The position numbers were made by a program, and so were the translations under genes. The notes under the pieces were generated by a model that had not been told where the DNA came from, did not search any database, and worked only from the letters and a program-made list of their open reading frames with translations. From positions 558,001 through 622,000 of the forward strand of contig NZ_SNYH01000002.1 of assembly GCF_004363005.1 (NCBI RefSeq): 64,000 nt of DNA, given 5' to 3'. The stretch's first letter is position 1. Every line of letters starts with the position of its first letter. The stretch comes from Tenacibaculum caenipelagi (GTDB lineage: Bacteria > Bacteroidota > Bacteroidia > Flavobacteriales > Flavobacteriaceae). Positions 36,195 through 44,733 of this stretch are shown in pieces.

Positions 36195-37535
36195 ATGAAA
36201 CAATCAATTTTAATTAAGAATGCACAAATCGTTAATGAAAACAAGGTTTTTAAAGGCGATGTTTTACTAGAAGGAGAATTTATTAAGAAGGTAGAGGAAA
36301 ACATCAAACCTACTGATGATATGCAAGTAATTGATGCATCAGGAAAATATTTAATTCCAGGAATGATTGATGATCAAGTACATTTTCGTGAGCCAGGATT
36401 AACACATAAAGCCAATATTGCCACAGAAAGTAAGGCAGCTATTGCAGGAGGAATTACTTCATTTATTGAAATGCCAAATACCGTTCCGCAAGCAACGACT
36501 CAAGAACTATTAGAAGATAAATTTGATATTGCTAGCAAAACATCGTACGCTAACTACTCGTTCATGTTTGGTGGTACTAATGATAATTTAGAGGAGTTGT
36601 TAAAAACGAATCCGAAAGATGTTGCAGGAATCAAATTGTTTTTAGGATCCTCTACAGGAAATATGTTGGTAGATAATGAAGAAGTACTAGAAAAAATATT
36701 CTCATCAACTAAGATGCTAATCTCAGTGCATTGTGAAGATGAAGTAACAATTAGAAAAAATACAGAGAAATACAAAGCGAAATATGGTGATGATATTCCT
36801 ATGAAGTATCACCCATTAATCCGTAGTGAAGATGCGTGTTATTTATCATCATCAAAAGCAATTGAATTAGCAAAGAAAACAGGAGCACGTTTACATATTT
36901 TCCACCTGTCTACAGAAAAGGAAACACATTTATTTAGGAATGATATTCCGTTAGAAGAAAAACAAATCACTGCCGAAGTTTGTGTACATCACTTATGGTT
37001 TACTGATGCTGATTATGATACGAAAGGAACACACATTAAGTGGAATCCTGCAGTAAAAACTCAAAAAGATAAAGATGGTTTATGGAAAGCATTGTTAGAT
37101 GATAGAATTGATATCATTGCAACCGACCATGCACCGCATACTTTAGAAGAAAAAGATAATGTTTATACTAAGGCTCCTAGTGGAGGTCCATTAGTACAAC
37201 ATGCAGTTATTGCTGTTTTAGAAAAGGTAAAGGAGGGAGTATTGCCGATTGAAAAGGCAGTAGAAAAGATGAGTCATAATCCTGCTAAAATCTTTAAAAT
37301 TGAAAAAAGAGGATTTATTAAGGAAGGGTTTTATGCCGACTTAGTTTTAGTAGATACTGATAGAAAATGGACAGTTAACAGAGATAACGTTTTGTATAAG
37401 TGTGGATGGTCTCCGTTTGAAGGTGTAGAGTTTTCAAATCAAATAACACATACTTTCGTTAATGGAAACCTAATGTATAATCAAGGAGAGTTTAACGAAG
37501 AAGTTAAAGGAAAACGATTATTATTCAATAGATAA
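36195..37535 (+). CDS. pyrC: Dihydroorotase
   Basis: 446 residues. It closes carbamoyl-aspartate to dihydroorotate in pyrimidine synthesis. Amidohydrolase features are LIPGMIDDQVHFREPG (54-68), IEMPNT, HCEDE, IFHLST and DHAPHT. In the usual metal site HxH the first His is replaced by Gln61 (Q-V-H), a substitution I recall as common in Bacteroidota members. It overlaps the next gene by one base and lies in the operon that starts with the polyprenol mannosyltransferase. Confidence 0.93.
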   Translation: MKQSILIKNAQIVNENKVFKGDVLLEGEFIKKVEENIKPTDDMQVIDASGKYLIPGMIDDQVHFREPGLTHKANIATESKAAIAGGITSFIEMPNTVPQATTQELLEDKFDIASKTSYANYSFMFGGTNDNLEELLKTNPKDVAGIKLFLGSSTGNMLVDNEEVLEKIFSSTKMLISVHCEDEVTIRKNTEKYKAKYGDDIPMKYHPLIRSEDACYLSSSKAIELAKKTGARLHIFHLSTEKETHLFRNDIPLEEKQITAEVCVHHLWFTDADYDTKGTHIKWNPAVKTQKDKDGLWKALLDDRIDIIATDHAPHTLEEKDNVYTKAPSGGPLVQHAVIAVLEKVKEGVLPIEKAVEKMSHNPAKIFKIEKRGFIKEGFYADLVLVDTDRKWTVNRDNVLYKCGWSPFEGVEFSNQITHTFVNGNLMYNQGEFNEEVKGKRLLFNR

Positions 37536-38029
37536 TGAAAGCAGTTTCATACATACTTATTAGTTTACTTTTAGTTTCGTGTACAAGCAATACGATTTAT
37601 AAAAAACCAAAGAATTTAATACCCAAAGATTCTATGGTGGCTTTATTAACTGATATGTATATTGCTTCTTCAGCTAAAAATCAGAAGAATAAATTCTTAA
37701 AAAGGGAGAAAAACTATGTTTTTTTAGTGTATGAGAAGTATAAAATAGATAGCACTCGTTTTGATATAAGTAACACCTATTATACTTCAAAAATTGAAGA
37801 ATACACAGAGATTTTAAAAAAGGTAAAATCGAATATTGATTCTTTAGAAGTGTTGTATAGAGAAGAGAATTTAATTCAAGATTCTTTAAAAGGGTTGACA
37901 AAAAAGAGCAGAATTAAAAAAGACTCTGTACGAAAAGAGGAAATAGAATTAAGAGAAATCCCTGAAAGGTTAATAGAAGAGAAGGAAGAAATGCTTAACA
38001 AAAAAGCATTGGATGTAAAGAAAAGATAA
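37535..38029 (+). CDS. DUF4296 lipoprotein
   Basis: 164 residues. A lipoprotein signal ends at LLLVSC|TS (Cys16). The DUF4296 core is LIPKDSMVALLTDMYIA (about 28-44), followed by a charged helical region (about 90-164), rich in Lys and Glu. The family is restricted to Bacteroidota and its function is unknown; it is commonly found next to pyrC, and here shares the stop/start TAATG junction with it. A role at the outer membrane or periplasm is likely from the signal. Confidence 0.85.
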   Translation: MKAVSYILISLLLVSCTSNTIYKKPKNLIPKDSMVALLTDMYIASSAKNQKNKFLKREKNYVFLVYEKYKIDSTRFDISNTYYTSKIEEYTEILKKVKSNIDSLEVLYREENLIQDSLKGLTKKSRIKKDSVRKEEIELREIPERLIEEKEEMLNKKALDVKKR

Positions 38030-38034
38030 GTAAT

Positions 38035-39036
38035 TTATGCTTTAAATCTGTTACAAACTTTTGTAATAACCTTATCAATCGGTTCAAATTCAAAATGAAG
38101 CTGATCTTTAATTTTTTCTGAAGAATAATAAGACTTGTTGTGAGATGATTTAGCGGAGCTTTTGGTAAGTAAAGGCTCTTTACCTGTCAGTTTTGTTAGC
38201 AACCAATCTATTTTCCAAAAAATACCAGTAATCAGTCTTCCTGTTTTAATAGAAGGTCTTTTTTTATGTAAACCATCAGCGATAGCAAATAAAATATCTT
38301 TATATGATTTGTTTTCTGAAATCAGAATAAAGCGCTCATTTTTTACAGTTGATTTAGTAAGTTGAATCATGGCTTTTACCACGTCTGTCACTCCAACAAA
38401 ACCTGTTACTCCTTCGGTATAAAAAGAAAATCCTTTGTTAATTTGTGTAAATAATTTTCCAGAACCTTCATGCCAAAATCCACTACCTAAAATAATACCT
38501 GGATTTACAATAACGACATTCAATCCCTCTTGGCTACCTCTCCAGACCTCCATTTCAGCACCATACTTGGTAATAGAATACTCATGATTATCGGCTGAAT
38601 CTGTCCACTCATTTTCTTCGTTAATGGGAGTTCCGTTTATAGAATCTCCAACCGCAGCAATAGAGCTAACAAAACAAAGCTTTTTTACTCCTTGGTCGAT
38701 AGATAAATTTACAATATTAGCAGTTCCTTCAATGTTTACCCGACGCATTTTTCTATAGTCCATAGGGTTAAAAGAAACCAAGGCGGCACAATGATACACT
38801 TCCGTTATGTTGCTAAATACAGGTTCTAAAGAAGGAACATCTGTAATGTCAGCTTGTATCCATTCAATTTTTGAAAAGTATTGTAGAACATCTTTTGTAT
38901 AAAAAGAAAAGATTTTTTTTACATGCTCACGTTTTTCATTTGTTCTATAAATAGCTCGAACAGTATCATTTTTTTGAGTTAAATGATACAGTAAATGTGA
39001 GCCTACTAAACCTGTTCCGCCAGTAACTAAAATCAT
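38035..39036 (-). CDS. NAD-dependent epimerase/dehydratase family protein
   Basis: 333 residues. The N-terminal Rossmann motif is VTGGTGLVGSHL (TGxxGxxG), with the catalytic-type Tyr-x3-Lys (YSITK) and upstream Ser (FVSSIAAVGD). It is an extended SDR of the 3beta-HSD/dihydroflavonol-reductase-like type that reduces or isomerises a keto group; the true substrate is not evident. It is convergent with the pyrC operon (5 bases between stops) and divergent from tyrS. Confidence 0.88.
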   Translation of the reverse strand: MILVTGGTGLVGSHLLYHLTQKNDTVRAIYRTNEKREHVKKIFSFYTKDVLQYFSKIEWIQADITDVPSLEPVFSNITEVYHCAALVSFNPMDYRKMRRVNIEGTANIVNLSIDQGVKKLCFVSSIAAVGDSINGTPINEENEWTDSADNHEYSITKYGAEMEVWRGSQEGLNVVIVNPGIILGSGFWHEGSGKLFTQINKGFSFYTEGVTGFVGVTDVVKAMIQLTKSTVKNERFILISENKSYKDILFAIADGLHKKRPSIKTGRLITGIFWKIDWLLTKLTGKEPLLTKSSAKSSHNKSYYSSEKIKDQLHFEFEPIDKVITKVCNRFKA

Positions 39037-39069
39037 ACAGCGAATTTAGTTTTTTTTGGTTGATAAACT

Positions 39070-39077
39070 TATCTTTG
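39070..39077 (+). promoter_or_regulatory. -7 promoter element of tyrS
   Basis: TATCTTTG, an exact TAnnTTTG match, 20 bases before the ATG of tyrS. Confidence 0.6.
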
Positions 39078-39097
39078 TGCCTTTAAAATAGAATAAA

Positions 39098-40402
39098 ATG
39101 ACCAAGAATTTAGTAGAAGAATTACGTTGGCGTGGAATGATTCACGATATCATGCCTGGAACTGAAGAGCAATTACAAAAAGAAATGACAACTGCCTATA
39201 TCGGTTTTGATCCAACCTCTGATTCGTTACATATTGGTAGTTTGGTTCCAATTATTTTATTGGTACATATAGAAAAAGCAGGACATCAACCAATTGCCTT
39301 AGTAGGAGGAGCTACAGGAATGATTGGTGATCCGTCTGGGAAATCTGATGAACGTAACTTATTAAATGAAGAAACATTAGCCAATAATGTTGCAGGTATA
39401 AAAAGAACTCTTGGACGCTTTTTGAATTTTGATAATGGAAAAGAAAACTCTCCACTACTTGTGAATAATTACGATTGGATGAAAGATTTTTCTTTCATTG
39501 AATTTGCTCGTGATGTAGGAAAACGTATTACAGTAAACTATATGATGGCTAAAGATTCTGTAAAAAAACGTATTACTGGTGAAGCTGGTGGAGGAATGAG
39601 TTTTACTGAATTTACGTACCAATTAATACAAGGGTACGACTTCTATCATTTATATAAAACGTTTAACTGTAAATTACAAATGGGAGGTTCTGACCAATGG
39701 GGAAATATTACCACAGGTACAGAGTTGGTTCGTAGAATGACTCCTGGTGAAGAAGCAAAAGCATTTGCAGCTACATGTCCGTTAATCACCAAAGCAGACG
39801 GTTCTAAATTTGGTAAATCTGAAGGAGGTAATGTGTGGTTAGATGCTGATAAAACTTCAGTTTATAAGTTCTATCAATTTTGGTTAAATACTTCGGATGA
39901 AGATGCTGAAAAGTATATTAAAATATTTACGTTCTTAGATAAAGAAACAATTGAAGCTTTAATAACAGAACATAAAGAAGCACCACATCAAAGAATTTTA
40001 CAGAAAAAATTAGCTGAAGAGGTTACGACTTTTGTGCATTCTAAAGAAGAGCTAGATAAGGCAATAGTTGCTTCAAATATATTATTTGGTAAATCAACAG
40101 CTGAGGATTTAAAGAGTTTAGATGAGCAAACCTTTTTAGATGTGTTTGACGGAGTTCCTCAAGCAGAAGTATCTTCTGAAGATGTTAACGAAGGTTTAGA
40201 TATGATAGCTGCTTTATCAGCAAAAACAGGCTTCTTAAAATCGAATGGAGATGCTCGTAGAGCGTTAAAAGAAAACTCAATATCTGTAAATAAAGAAAAG
40301 ATAAGTGAGGATTTTGTAATTACTTCAAAAGACTTAATTGCAAATAAGTATGTGCTATTACAAAGAGGTAAAAAGAATTATTTTCTGTTAAAAGTGCAAT
40401 AG
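39098..40402 (+). CDS. tyrS: Tyrosine--tRNA ligase
   Basis: 434 residues, normal for the TyrRS-Z-like/bacterial class. The HIGH-type motif is SLHIGSL (about 45-51) and the KMSKS-type motif is KFGKS (about 245-249), with [12 protein letters not shown] and GGSDQWGN in the catalytic domain, and an S4-like RNA-binding C-terminus ([21 protein letters not shown]). It charges tRNA(Tyr). It is a single-gene transcript with its own promoter and a strong terminator. Confidence 0.97.
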   Translation: MTKNLVEELRWRGMIHDIMPGTEEQLQKEMTTAYIGFDPTSDSLHIGSLVPIILLVHIEKAGHQPIALVGGATGMIGDPSGKSDERNLLNEETLANNVAGIKRTLGRFLNFDNGKENSPLLVNNYDWMKDFSFIEFARDVGKRITVNYMMAKDSVKKRITGEAGGGMSFTEFTYQLIQGYDFYHLYKTFNCKLQMGGSDQWGNITTGTELVRRMTPGEEAKAFAATCPLITKADGSKFGKSEGGNVWLDADKTSVYKFYQFWLNTSDEDAEKYIKIFTFLDKETIEALITEHKEAPHQRILQKKLAEEVTTFVHSKEELDKAIVASNILFGKSTAEDLKSLDEQTFLDVFDGVPQAEVSSEDVNEGLDMIAALSAKTGFLKSNGDARRALKENSISVNKEKISEDFVITSKDLIANKYVLLQRGKKNYFLLKVQ

Positions 40403-40423
40403 TTCTATTCTATACATAATATT

Positions 40424-40460
40424 AAAAAACCTTAAAAGAACATTCTTTTAAGGTTTTTTT
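40424..40460 (+). terminator. Terminator of tyrS
   Basis: AAAAAACCTTAAAAG (40424-40438), loop AACATT, CTTTTAAGGTTTTTT (40445-40459): a perfect 15-base stem and T-run. Being symmetrical, it may also end the convergent small gene at 40498. Confidence 0.92.
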
Positions 40461-40497
40461 GTGTTTACATTTAATAAAAAACGTGGGGAAAATATTT

Positions 40498-40695
40498 TTA
40501 AGAAACAGCTTTAAAATCAAACGTTAAAGGACATCGTTTACAGTTTATCCCTTTCTTCTGATATTTATTACAACACTTACTTTTTGGTTTGATACAATTA
40601 GAAGTACATACCGAATTGCAAGCTGTTAAATTTTGCGCTTTTTGTATAGGAACCACAGAGGTAACCTTCTTAGTACTAGTATAAAAAACAATCAT
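40498..40695 (-). CDS. Small cysteine-rich protein (65 aa)
   Basis: 65 residues with seven Cys in the pattern C26-x3-C30-x3-C34-x6-C41-C42-x9-C52-x2-C55, and many Lys. There is no clear signal peptide. The gene is supported by an exact -7 element (40713-40720) just upstream and by a terminator shared with tyrS. I recall similar small Cys/Lys-rich proteins in other flavobacteria, but no named family. Metal binding is a reasonable guess. It is not part of the nos operon, which runs the other way, though it lies next to its control region. Confidence 0.65.
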   Translation of the reverse strand: MIVFYTSTKKVTSVVPIQKAQNLTACNSVCTSNCIKPKSKCCNKYQKKGINCKRCPLTFDFKAVS

Positions 40696-40712
40696 TCTTC
40701 TAAAATTCGGTG

Positions 40713-40720
40713 CAAATATA
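40713..40720 (-). promoter_or_regulatory. -7 promoter element of the small Cys-rich gene
   Basis: On the minus strand this reads TATATTTG (TAnnTTTG), 17 bases before the start codon at 40695. It supports a very short leader. Confidence 0.6.
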
Positions 40721-40813
40721 TAAGTTTATTTAGAATAAATTAAAATTAAAAAGTTAAAATTAATTAAAGTTCTCATTTCCTATTTATTTATTTGGGGTGC
40801 TTTTTTTCAAGGA

Positions 40814-40871
40814 AATGACAATTATTGTTTAAAAAAGACAATTTTATCTTCTTAACATGATAATTGTCATT
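40814..40871. promoter_or_regulatory. Palindromic control region of the nos operon
   Basis: AATGACAATTAT (40814-40825) and its exact reverse complement ATAATTGTCATT (40860-40871) flank 34 bases that contain a third related element, AGACAATTTTATC. The right copy is itself nearly palindromic (ATGATAATTGTCAT, 40857-40870), and its centre lies about 40 bases upstream of the expected transcription start of the -7 element at 40893. That spacing is the one used by class II CRP/FNR-type activators. A redox- or NO-responsive regulator is a good candidate; which one is not shown. Confidence 0.55.
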
Positions 40872-40892
40872 TTTTAGAGAGATGGATAGCAA

Positions 40893-40900
40893 TAATTTTG
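40893..40900 (+). promoter_or_regulatory. -7 promoter element of the nos operon
   Basis: TAATTTTG (exact TAnnTTTG) 24 bases before the ATG of the fasciclin-lipoprotein gene. It has no good -33 element; the palindromic control region lies in its place, as expected for an activator-dependent promoter. Confidence 0.6.
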
Positions 40901-40924
40901 AGCAGATAACAAATAGTAGTCACA

Positions 40925-41497
40925 ATGAAAATATTTAAAATAGTTTATTTGGTCGCATTGCTCTTGTTTTTTTCTTGTAAGAAAGAAAATAGTAGTACAA
41001 ATAATACAAATACGATTTCGGTAGAAAAAAAAGAGGTAGTAAAGTCGCAAGGGCAAGCATCAGTAAAAGATGAGGTTTCCGATCCTAATGCTTTACAAAA
41101 AGCAAAAAGCATAGCAGATTTTTCAACACTAGTAACAGCTATTGAGGCGGGTGGAGTACAAGATGCAGTTGTAAATGCAGGTCCATTAACCATTTTTGCT
41201 CCGTTAAACACAGCATTTGAAAAATTGCCAGTAAATACAGTAGAAGATTTACTAAAGTCAGAAAATAAATCAAAATTAGCTTTTGTACTAAAAAATCATG
41301 TTGCACCAGCAAACTTTCCTTTAGAGCAGTTAAAGAAAGAAGCTAAAAAAGGTAGAAAATTATATATGGCATCTGGTAATTACATGGAGGTAGAAAATAA
41401 GGAAGGAAAAATTTATGTAAATGGAGTAGAAATTATTCAAACAGTAAAAGTAAGTAATGGATGGATACATGTTATCGATCAAGTTTTAGTACCGTAA
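40925..41497 (+). CDS. Fasciclin-domain lipoprotein
   Basis: 190 residues. The lipobox is FFSC|KK at Cys18. A spacer rich in Asn, Ser and Lys leads to one fasciclin (FAS1) domain (about 60-190), with the family blocks FSTLVTAIEAGGVQDAVV, LTIFAPLNTAFEKLP and NHVAP. FAS1 domains often mediate adhesion; here the gene opens the nos operon and is 28 bases upstream of the cytochrome gene. In several Bacteroidota the same type of lipoprotein precedes nosZ, so a role in the periplasmic N2O-reductase system is inferred, but its function is unknown. Confidence 0.85.
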   Translation: MKIFKIVYLVALLLFFSCKKENSSTNNTNTISVEKKEVVKSQGQASVKDEVSDPNALQKAKSIADFSTLVTAIEAGGVQDAVVNAGPLTIFAPLNTAFEKLPVNTVEDLLKSENKSKLAFVLKNHVAPANFPLEQLKKEAKKGRKLYMASGNYMEVENKEGKIYVNGVEIIQTVKVSNGWIHVIDQVLVP

Positions 41498-41525
41498 ATA
41501 ATAATAAATTATAAATCAATCAAAA

Positions 41526-42044
41526 ATGAAACGCACACATAAACTATTAATACTAATGTTCTCTTTTGTATTGTTTTCATGCGGAAATGATAAAAAAAAT
41601 AACCAAGTAGATTATTCATCAAAAAAAACACTTGTAAAAAAAGAGGTACAAAAGGAAAAGCCTAAAGAAGCTCCTGAAGTAAAAAAGGAGGCTACGGCTA
41701 ATATAGATTTATCTAATAAAGGAATAGGCCCTGTAAAATCTATTGATATCTCTGGAGCAATTGATCAAAAGTTAGCAGATGAAGGTAAAGAGCTATTTAA
41801 GAATAAATGTTCGGCATGTCATAGAACAAATAGAAAATTTATAGGACCAAATCCGACGGGAGTATTTGACAGAAGATCGCCAGAATGGGTAATGAATATG
41901 ATTGTTAATCCAGAAGAAATGCTTCAAAAAGATCCAATAGCAAAGGCATTGTTAATAGAGTTTAATGGCTCGCCAATGGCAAATCAAAATGTTAGTGAAC
42001 AAGAAGCTAGAGCAATCGTAGAATTTTTTAGAACTTTAAAATAA
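41526..42044 (+). CDS. c-type cytochrome lipoprotein of the nos cluster
   Basis: 172 residues. The lipobox is LFSC|GN at Cys19. After a Lys/Glu-rich linker (about 30-60), a single cytochrome c domain has the heme site CSACH (95-99) and the axial Met candidate in GSPMANQNVSEQEA (near residue 157). It most likely passes electrons to NosZ in the periplasm, as small NosC-type cytochromes do in clade II N2O reducers. It is 6 bases upstream of nosZ. Confidence 0.9.
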   Translation: MKRTHKLLILMFSFVLFSCGNDKKNNQVDYSSKKTLVKKEVQKEKPKEAPEVKKEATANIDLSNKGIGPVKSIDISGAIDQKLADEGKELFKNKCSACHRTNRKFIGPNPTGVFDRRSPEWVMNMIVNPEEMLQKDPIAKALLIEFNGSPMANQNVSEQEARAIVEFFRTLK

Positions 42045-42050
42045 TCAGTA

Positions 42051-44018
42051 ATGAAAAACATCATAAAAAGTACCTTAATGTTAGTTGCCACTTCTCTATT
42101 CTTTATAGGTTGTGGTAATAACGGAGGTAAAGAACAGAAAAAAGGAGGTGTATTAGGAAGCAATGTTGCCGAAAAAGTATATGTAGCTCCAGGAGAGCAC
42201 GACGAGTTTTATGCTTTTGTTTCTGGGGGATTTAGCGGTCAATTGGCAGTTTACGGATTACCATCAGGTAGGTTATTTAAAGTAATACCTGTTTTTTCGG
42301 TAGATGCTGAAAAAGCTTGGGGCTTTAATGAAGAAACAAAACCAATGTTAAATACATCACACGGGTTTATTCCTTGGGATGATGCTCACCACCCAGATAT
42401 ATCTCAAACTGCTGGAGAATTAGATGGTCGTTATGTTTATATCAATGGTAATAACACTCCTCGTATTGCAAAGATTGATTTAACAACTTTTGAAACTACA
42501 GAGATTATAGAAATTCCGAATAGTGCGGGTAACCACAGTTCTTCCTATGTAACTGAAAACACAGAGTATGTTGTTGCAGGTACTCGTTTTGGGGTTCCAG
42601 TTCCTCAAAGAGATATCTCTATTAAAGAGTACAAAGGAAACTTTAAAGGAGCATTATCATTTTTAAAAGTAGATCCTGAAGATGGTGGAATGGAAATTGA
42701 TTTCCAAATTTTAATGCCAGGTTTTGATTATGATAAGGCTCACCCAGGACGTGGAAATTCTCATGGATGGTTCTTCTTTACAACATATAATTCAGAAGAA
42801 GCAAACACTTTATTAGAAGTTAACGCATCACAAAATGATAAAGATTTTATTGCGGCTGTAAACTGGCAAATGATTGCTGAGTATGTAAAAAATGGAGGAG
42901 GTAAAAAAATGCCTGCAAATTATGCACATAATGTGTACGATGAGCACACACATCAAGCTACTTCTACAATGAAGAAAGAGGTGTTAGTTGTTAATCCAGC
43001 AGAAGTACCGGGTGCTATTTACTTTTTACCAACACCAAAATCACCTCATGGATGTGATGTTGACCCAAGTGGAGAGTATATTGTAGGTAGTGGTAAATTA
43101 TCTGCTGATGTTACAGTACACTCATTCTCTAAGATGGTAAAAGCAATTGAAGAAAAGAAGTTTTCTGGAGAAGCTTACGGTATTCCAATTATCGATTTTG
43201 AAGCGGTAAACGCAGGTAGTGTTAAACAAGCAGGTTTAGGTCCATTACATACCGAGTTTGATAATGAAGGGAATGCCTATACGACATTCTTTATTTCTTC
43301 TGAAGTAGTTAAGTGGAAGTTAGGAACTTGGGAAGTAGTAGATAGAAAACCAACGTATTATTCAGTAGGTCACTTAATGATTCCTGGAGGTAATTCACGT
43401 AAACCATTTGGTAAGTACTTATTGGCAATGAATAAAATTACTAAAGATAGATATTTACCAACAGGACCAGAAGTAACACAATCAGCACAACTGTACGATA
43501 TTTCTGGAGAAAAAATGGAGCTATTATTAGATTTCCCTACTGTAGGAGAGCCTCATTACGCAGCAGGATGTCCGGCAGATTTAATAAAACCACGTTCTAG
43601 AAAAATATTTAAGCTTGAAGAAAACAAGCATCCTTATGCTGTAACTAATGAAATGGATGCAAGAGTTGAGCGTAAAGGGAATGAGGTACATGTATACATG
43701 ACCATGATTCGTAGCCACTTTGCCCCTGATAATATTGAAGGAGTAAAAGAAGGAGATAAGGTGTATTTTCATGTTACCAATTTAGAGCAAGATTATGATG
43801 TGCCTCATGGTATAAGTATGATTGGGGCAAACACTTCAGAATTACTAATAATGCCAGGGCAAACCGAAACATTTGTTTGGGAGCCAAAACAAGTAGGAGT
43901 TTGGCCATTCTATTGTACCGATTTCTGTTCAGCTTTACATCAAGAAATGCAAGGGTATGTTAGAGTATCTCCTAAAGATTCTCCTATAAAATTAAGCTGG
44001 TCTTTAGATGGTGAGTAG
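42051..44018 (+). CDS. nosZ: Nitrous-oxide reductase NosZ, clade II (Sec-dependent lipoprotein type)
   Basis: 655 residues. It reduces N2O to N2 in the periplasm. The N-terminus is a lipoprotein-type Sec signal (FFIGC|GN) with no twin-arginine motif, which is the mark of the atypical clade II enzyme. Copper-site residues are visible: a CuZ-type His pair His113-His114 in DDAHHPD and the CuA loop Cys622-x3-Cys626-x3-His630-x2-Met633 with His586 upstream (DVPHGIS). The beta-propeller (about 40-520) and cupredoxin domain (about 540-655) are both complete. Downstream genes supply copper-centre assembly. It ends in a hairpin that may limit read-through into them. Confidence 0.97.
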   Translation: MKNIIKSTLMLVATSLFFIGCGNNGGKEQKKGGVLGSNVAEKVYVAPGEHDEFYAFVSGGFSGQLAVYGLPSGRLFKVIPVFSVDAEKAWGFNEETKPMLNTSHGFIPWDDAHHPDISQTAGELDGRYVYINGNNTPRIAKIDLTTFETTEIIEIPNSAGNHSSSYVTENTEYVVAGTRFGVPVPQRDISIKEYKGNFKGALSFLKVDPEDGGMEIDFQILMPGFDYDKAHPGRGNSHGWFFFTTYNSEEANTLLEVNASQNDKDFIAAVNWQMIAEYVKNGGGKKMPANYAHNVYDEHTHQATSTMKKEVLVVNPAEVPGAIYFLPTPKSPHGCDVDPSGEYIVGSGKLSADVTVHSFSKMVKAIEEKKFSGEAYGIPIIDFEAVNAGSVKQAGLGPLHTEFDNEGNAYTTFFISSEVVKWKLGTWEVVDRKPTYYSVGHLMIPGGNSRKPFGKYLLAMNKITKDRYLPTGPEVTQSAQLYDISGEKMELLLDFPTVGEPHYAAGCPADLIKPRSRKIFKLEENKHPYAVTNEMDARVERKGNEVHVYMTMIRSHFAPDNIEGVKEGDKVYFHVTNLEQDYDVPHGISMIGANTSELLIMPGQTETFVWEPKQVGVWPFYCTDFCSALHQEMQGYVRVSPKDSPIKLSWSLDGE

Positions 44019-44049
44019 AATAAAATAAAGGGTTAGTTTTTTAGATTGA

Positions 44050-44098
44050 AAAGCTGTTTGAATAAACTTGTCACATAACCTTTCAAACAGCTTTTTTT
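44050..44098 (+). terminator. Hairpin after nosZ, possible attenuating terminator
   Basis: AAAGCTGTTTGAA (44050-44062) and TTCAAACAGCTTT (44082-44094) make a perfect 13-base stem with a 19-base loop, followed by T-rich sequence. In an operon where nosZ is needed in large amounts and the assembly genes less, it may lower downstream transcription or protect the nosZ mRNA. Confidence 0.75.
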
Positions 44099-44136
44099 AC
44101 TTCAAAAAACCTACAATCTTAAAAAATAATGAAATT

Positions 44137-44733
44137 ATGACGAAGCATAGAATATTAATGATTTTCGGTTCTTTATTGCTGTTGTTGCTTTTTATATTTC
44201 CGTTGTGGAACATAACTCTAGAAGCTCCTCAATATCCTACCCCACTAGGAATGGATATATACATAGGTAAGTTTGAAGATATGCACCCGCACGATATAAA
44301 AAACATCAACTTAATGAACCATTACGTGGGGATGAAATATATACCAGAAACTATTCCTGAATTTAAAATTTTTCCTCCTGTTATAATTGTAATGGGGATT
44401 TTAGGTGTTTTAATAGGGTTTAAAGCTAATTACAAATGGTATTTAAGATGGTTTGTTTTAATGACTCTATTAGGAATAGCAGGGATGTACGATTTTTATT
44501 TATGGGAGCATAATTACGGACATAATTTAGACCCGAAAGCAATTATGAAATTTACCAATCCTGATGGAAGTATTATGGGATTTCAGCCTCCATTATTTGG
44601 TAGTAAAGATATCTTAAATTTTAGAGCGCATTCATATCCACGATTGGGAGCATTTGGTATGTTCGTAGGGATGTTTTTAACCTTTATAGCATATCTTGTA
44701 GGTAAAAAGAATCAAAAAGTAAATTATAAGTAA
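44137..44733 (+). CDS. Uncharacterised membrane protein of the nos cluster
   Basis: 198 residues from ATG 44137, which comes after the nosZ hairpin; a longer frame from 44068 runs through the hairpin and is unlikely. Four hydrophobic segments are seen (about 10-30, 81-100, 107-128, 172-193). The first loop contains MHPHDIKNINLMNHYVGMKY, rich in His, Met and Asn as in metal- or quinone-contact loops. It lies between nosZ and nosL, a place where Bacteroidota nos clusters have an unnamed membrane protein. It could be a NosB-like electron-transfer or copper-handling partner, but I cannot assign it. Confidence 0.75.
   Translation: MTKHRILMIFGSLLLLLLFIFPLWNITLEAPQYPTPLGMDIYIGKFEDMHPHDIKNINLMNHYVGMKYIPETIPEFKIFPPVIIVMGILGVLIGFKANYKWYLRWFVLMTLLGIAGMYDFYLWEHNYGHNLDPKAIMKFTNPDGSIMGFQPPLFGSKDILNFRAHSYPRLGAFGMFVGMFLTFIAYLVGKKNQKVNYK

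Noticed and set aside
44068-44136. Longer start for the nos membrane protein
   Set aside because: It would begin within the post-nosZ hairpin and adds a polar tail before the first helix.
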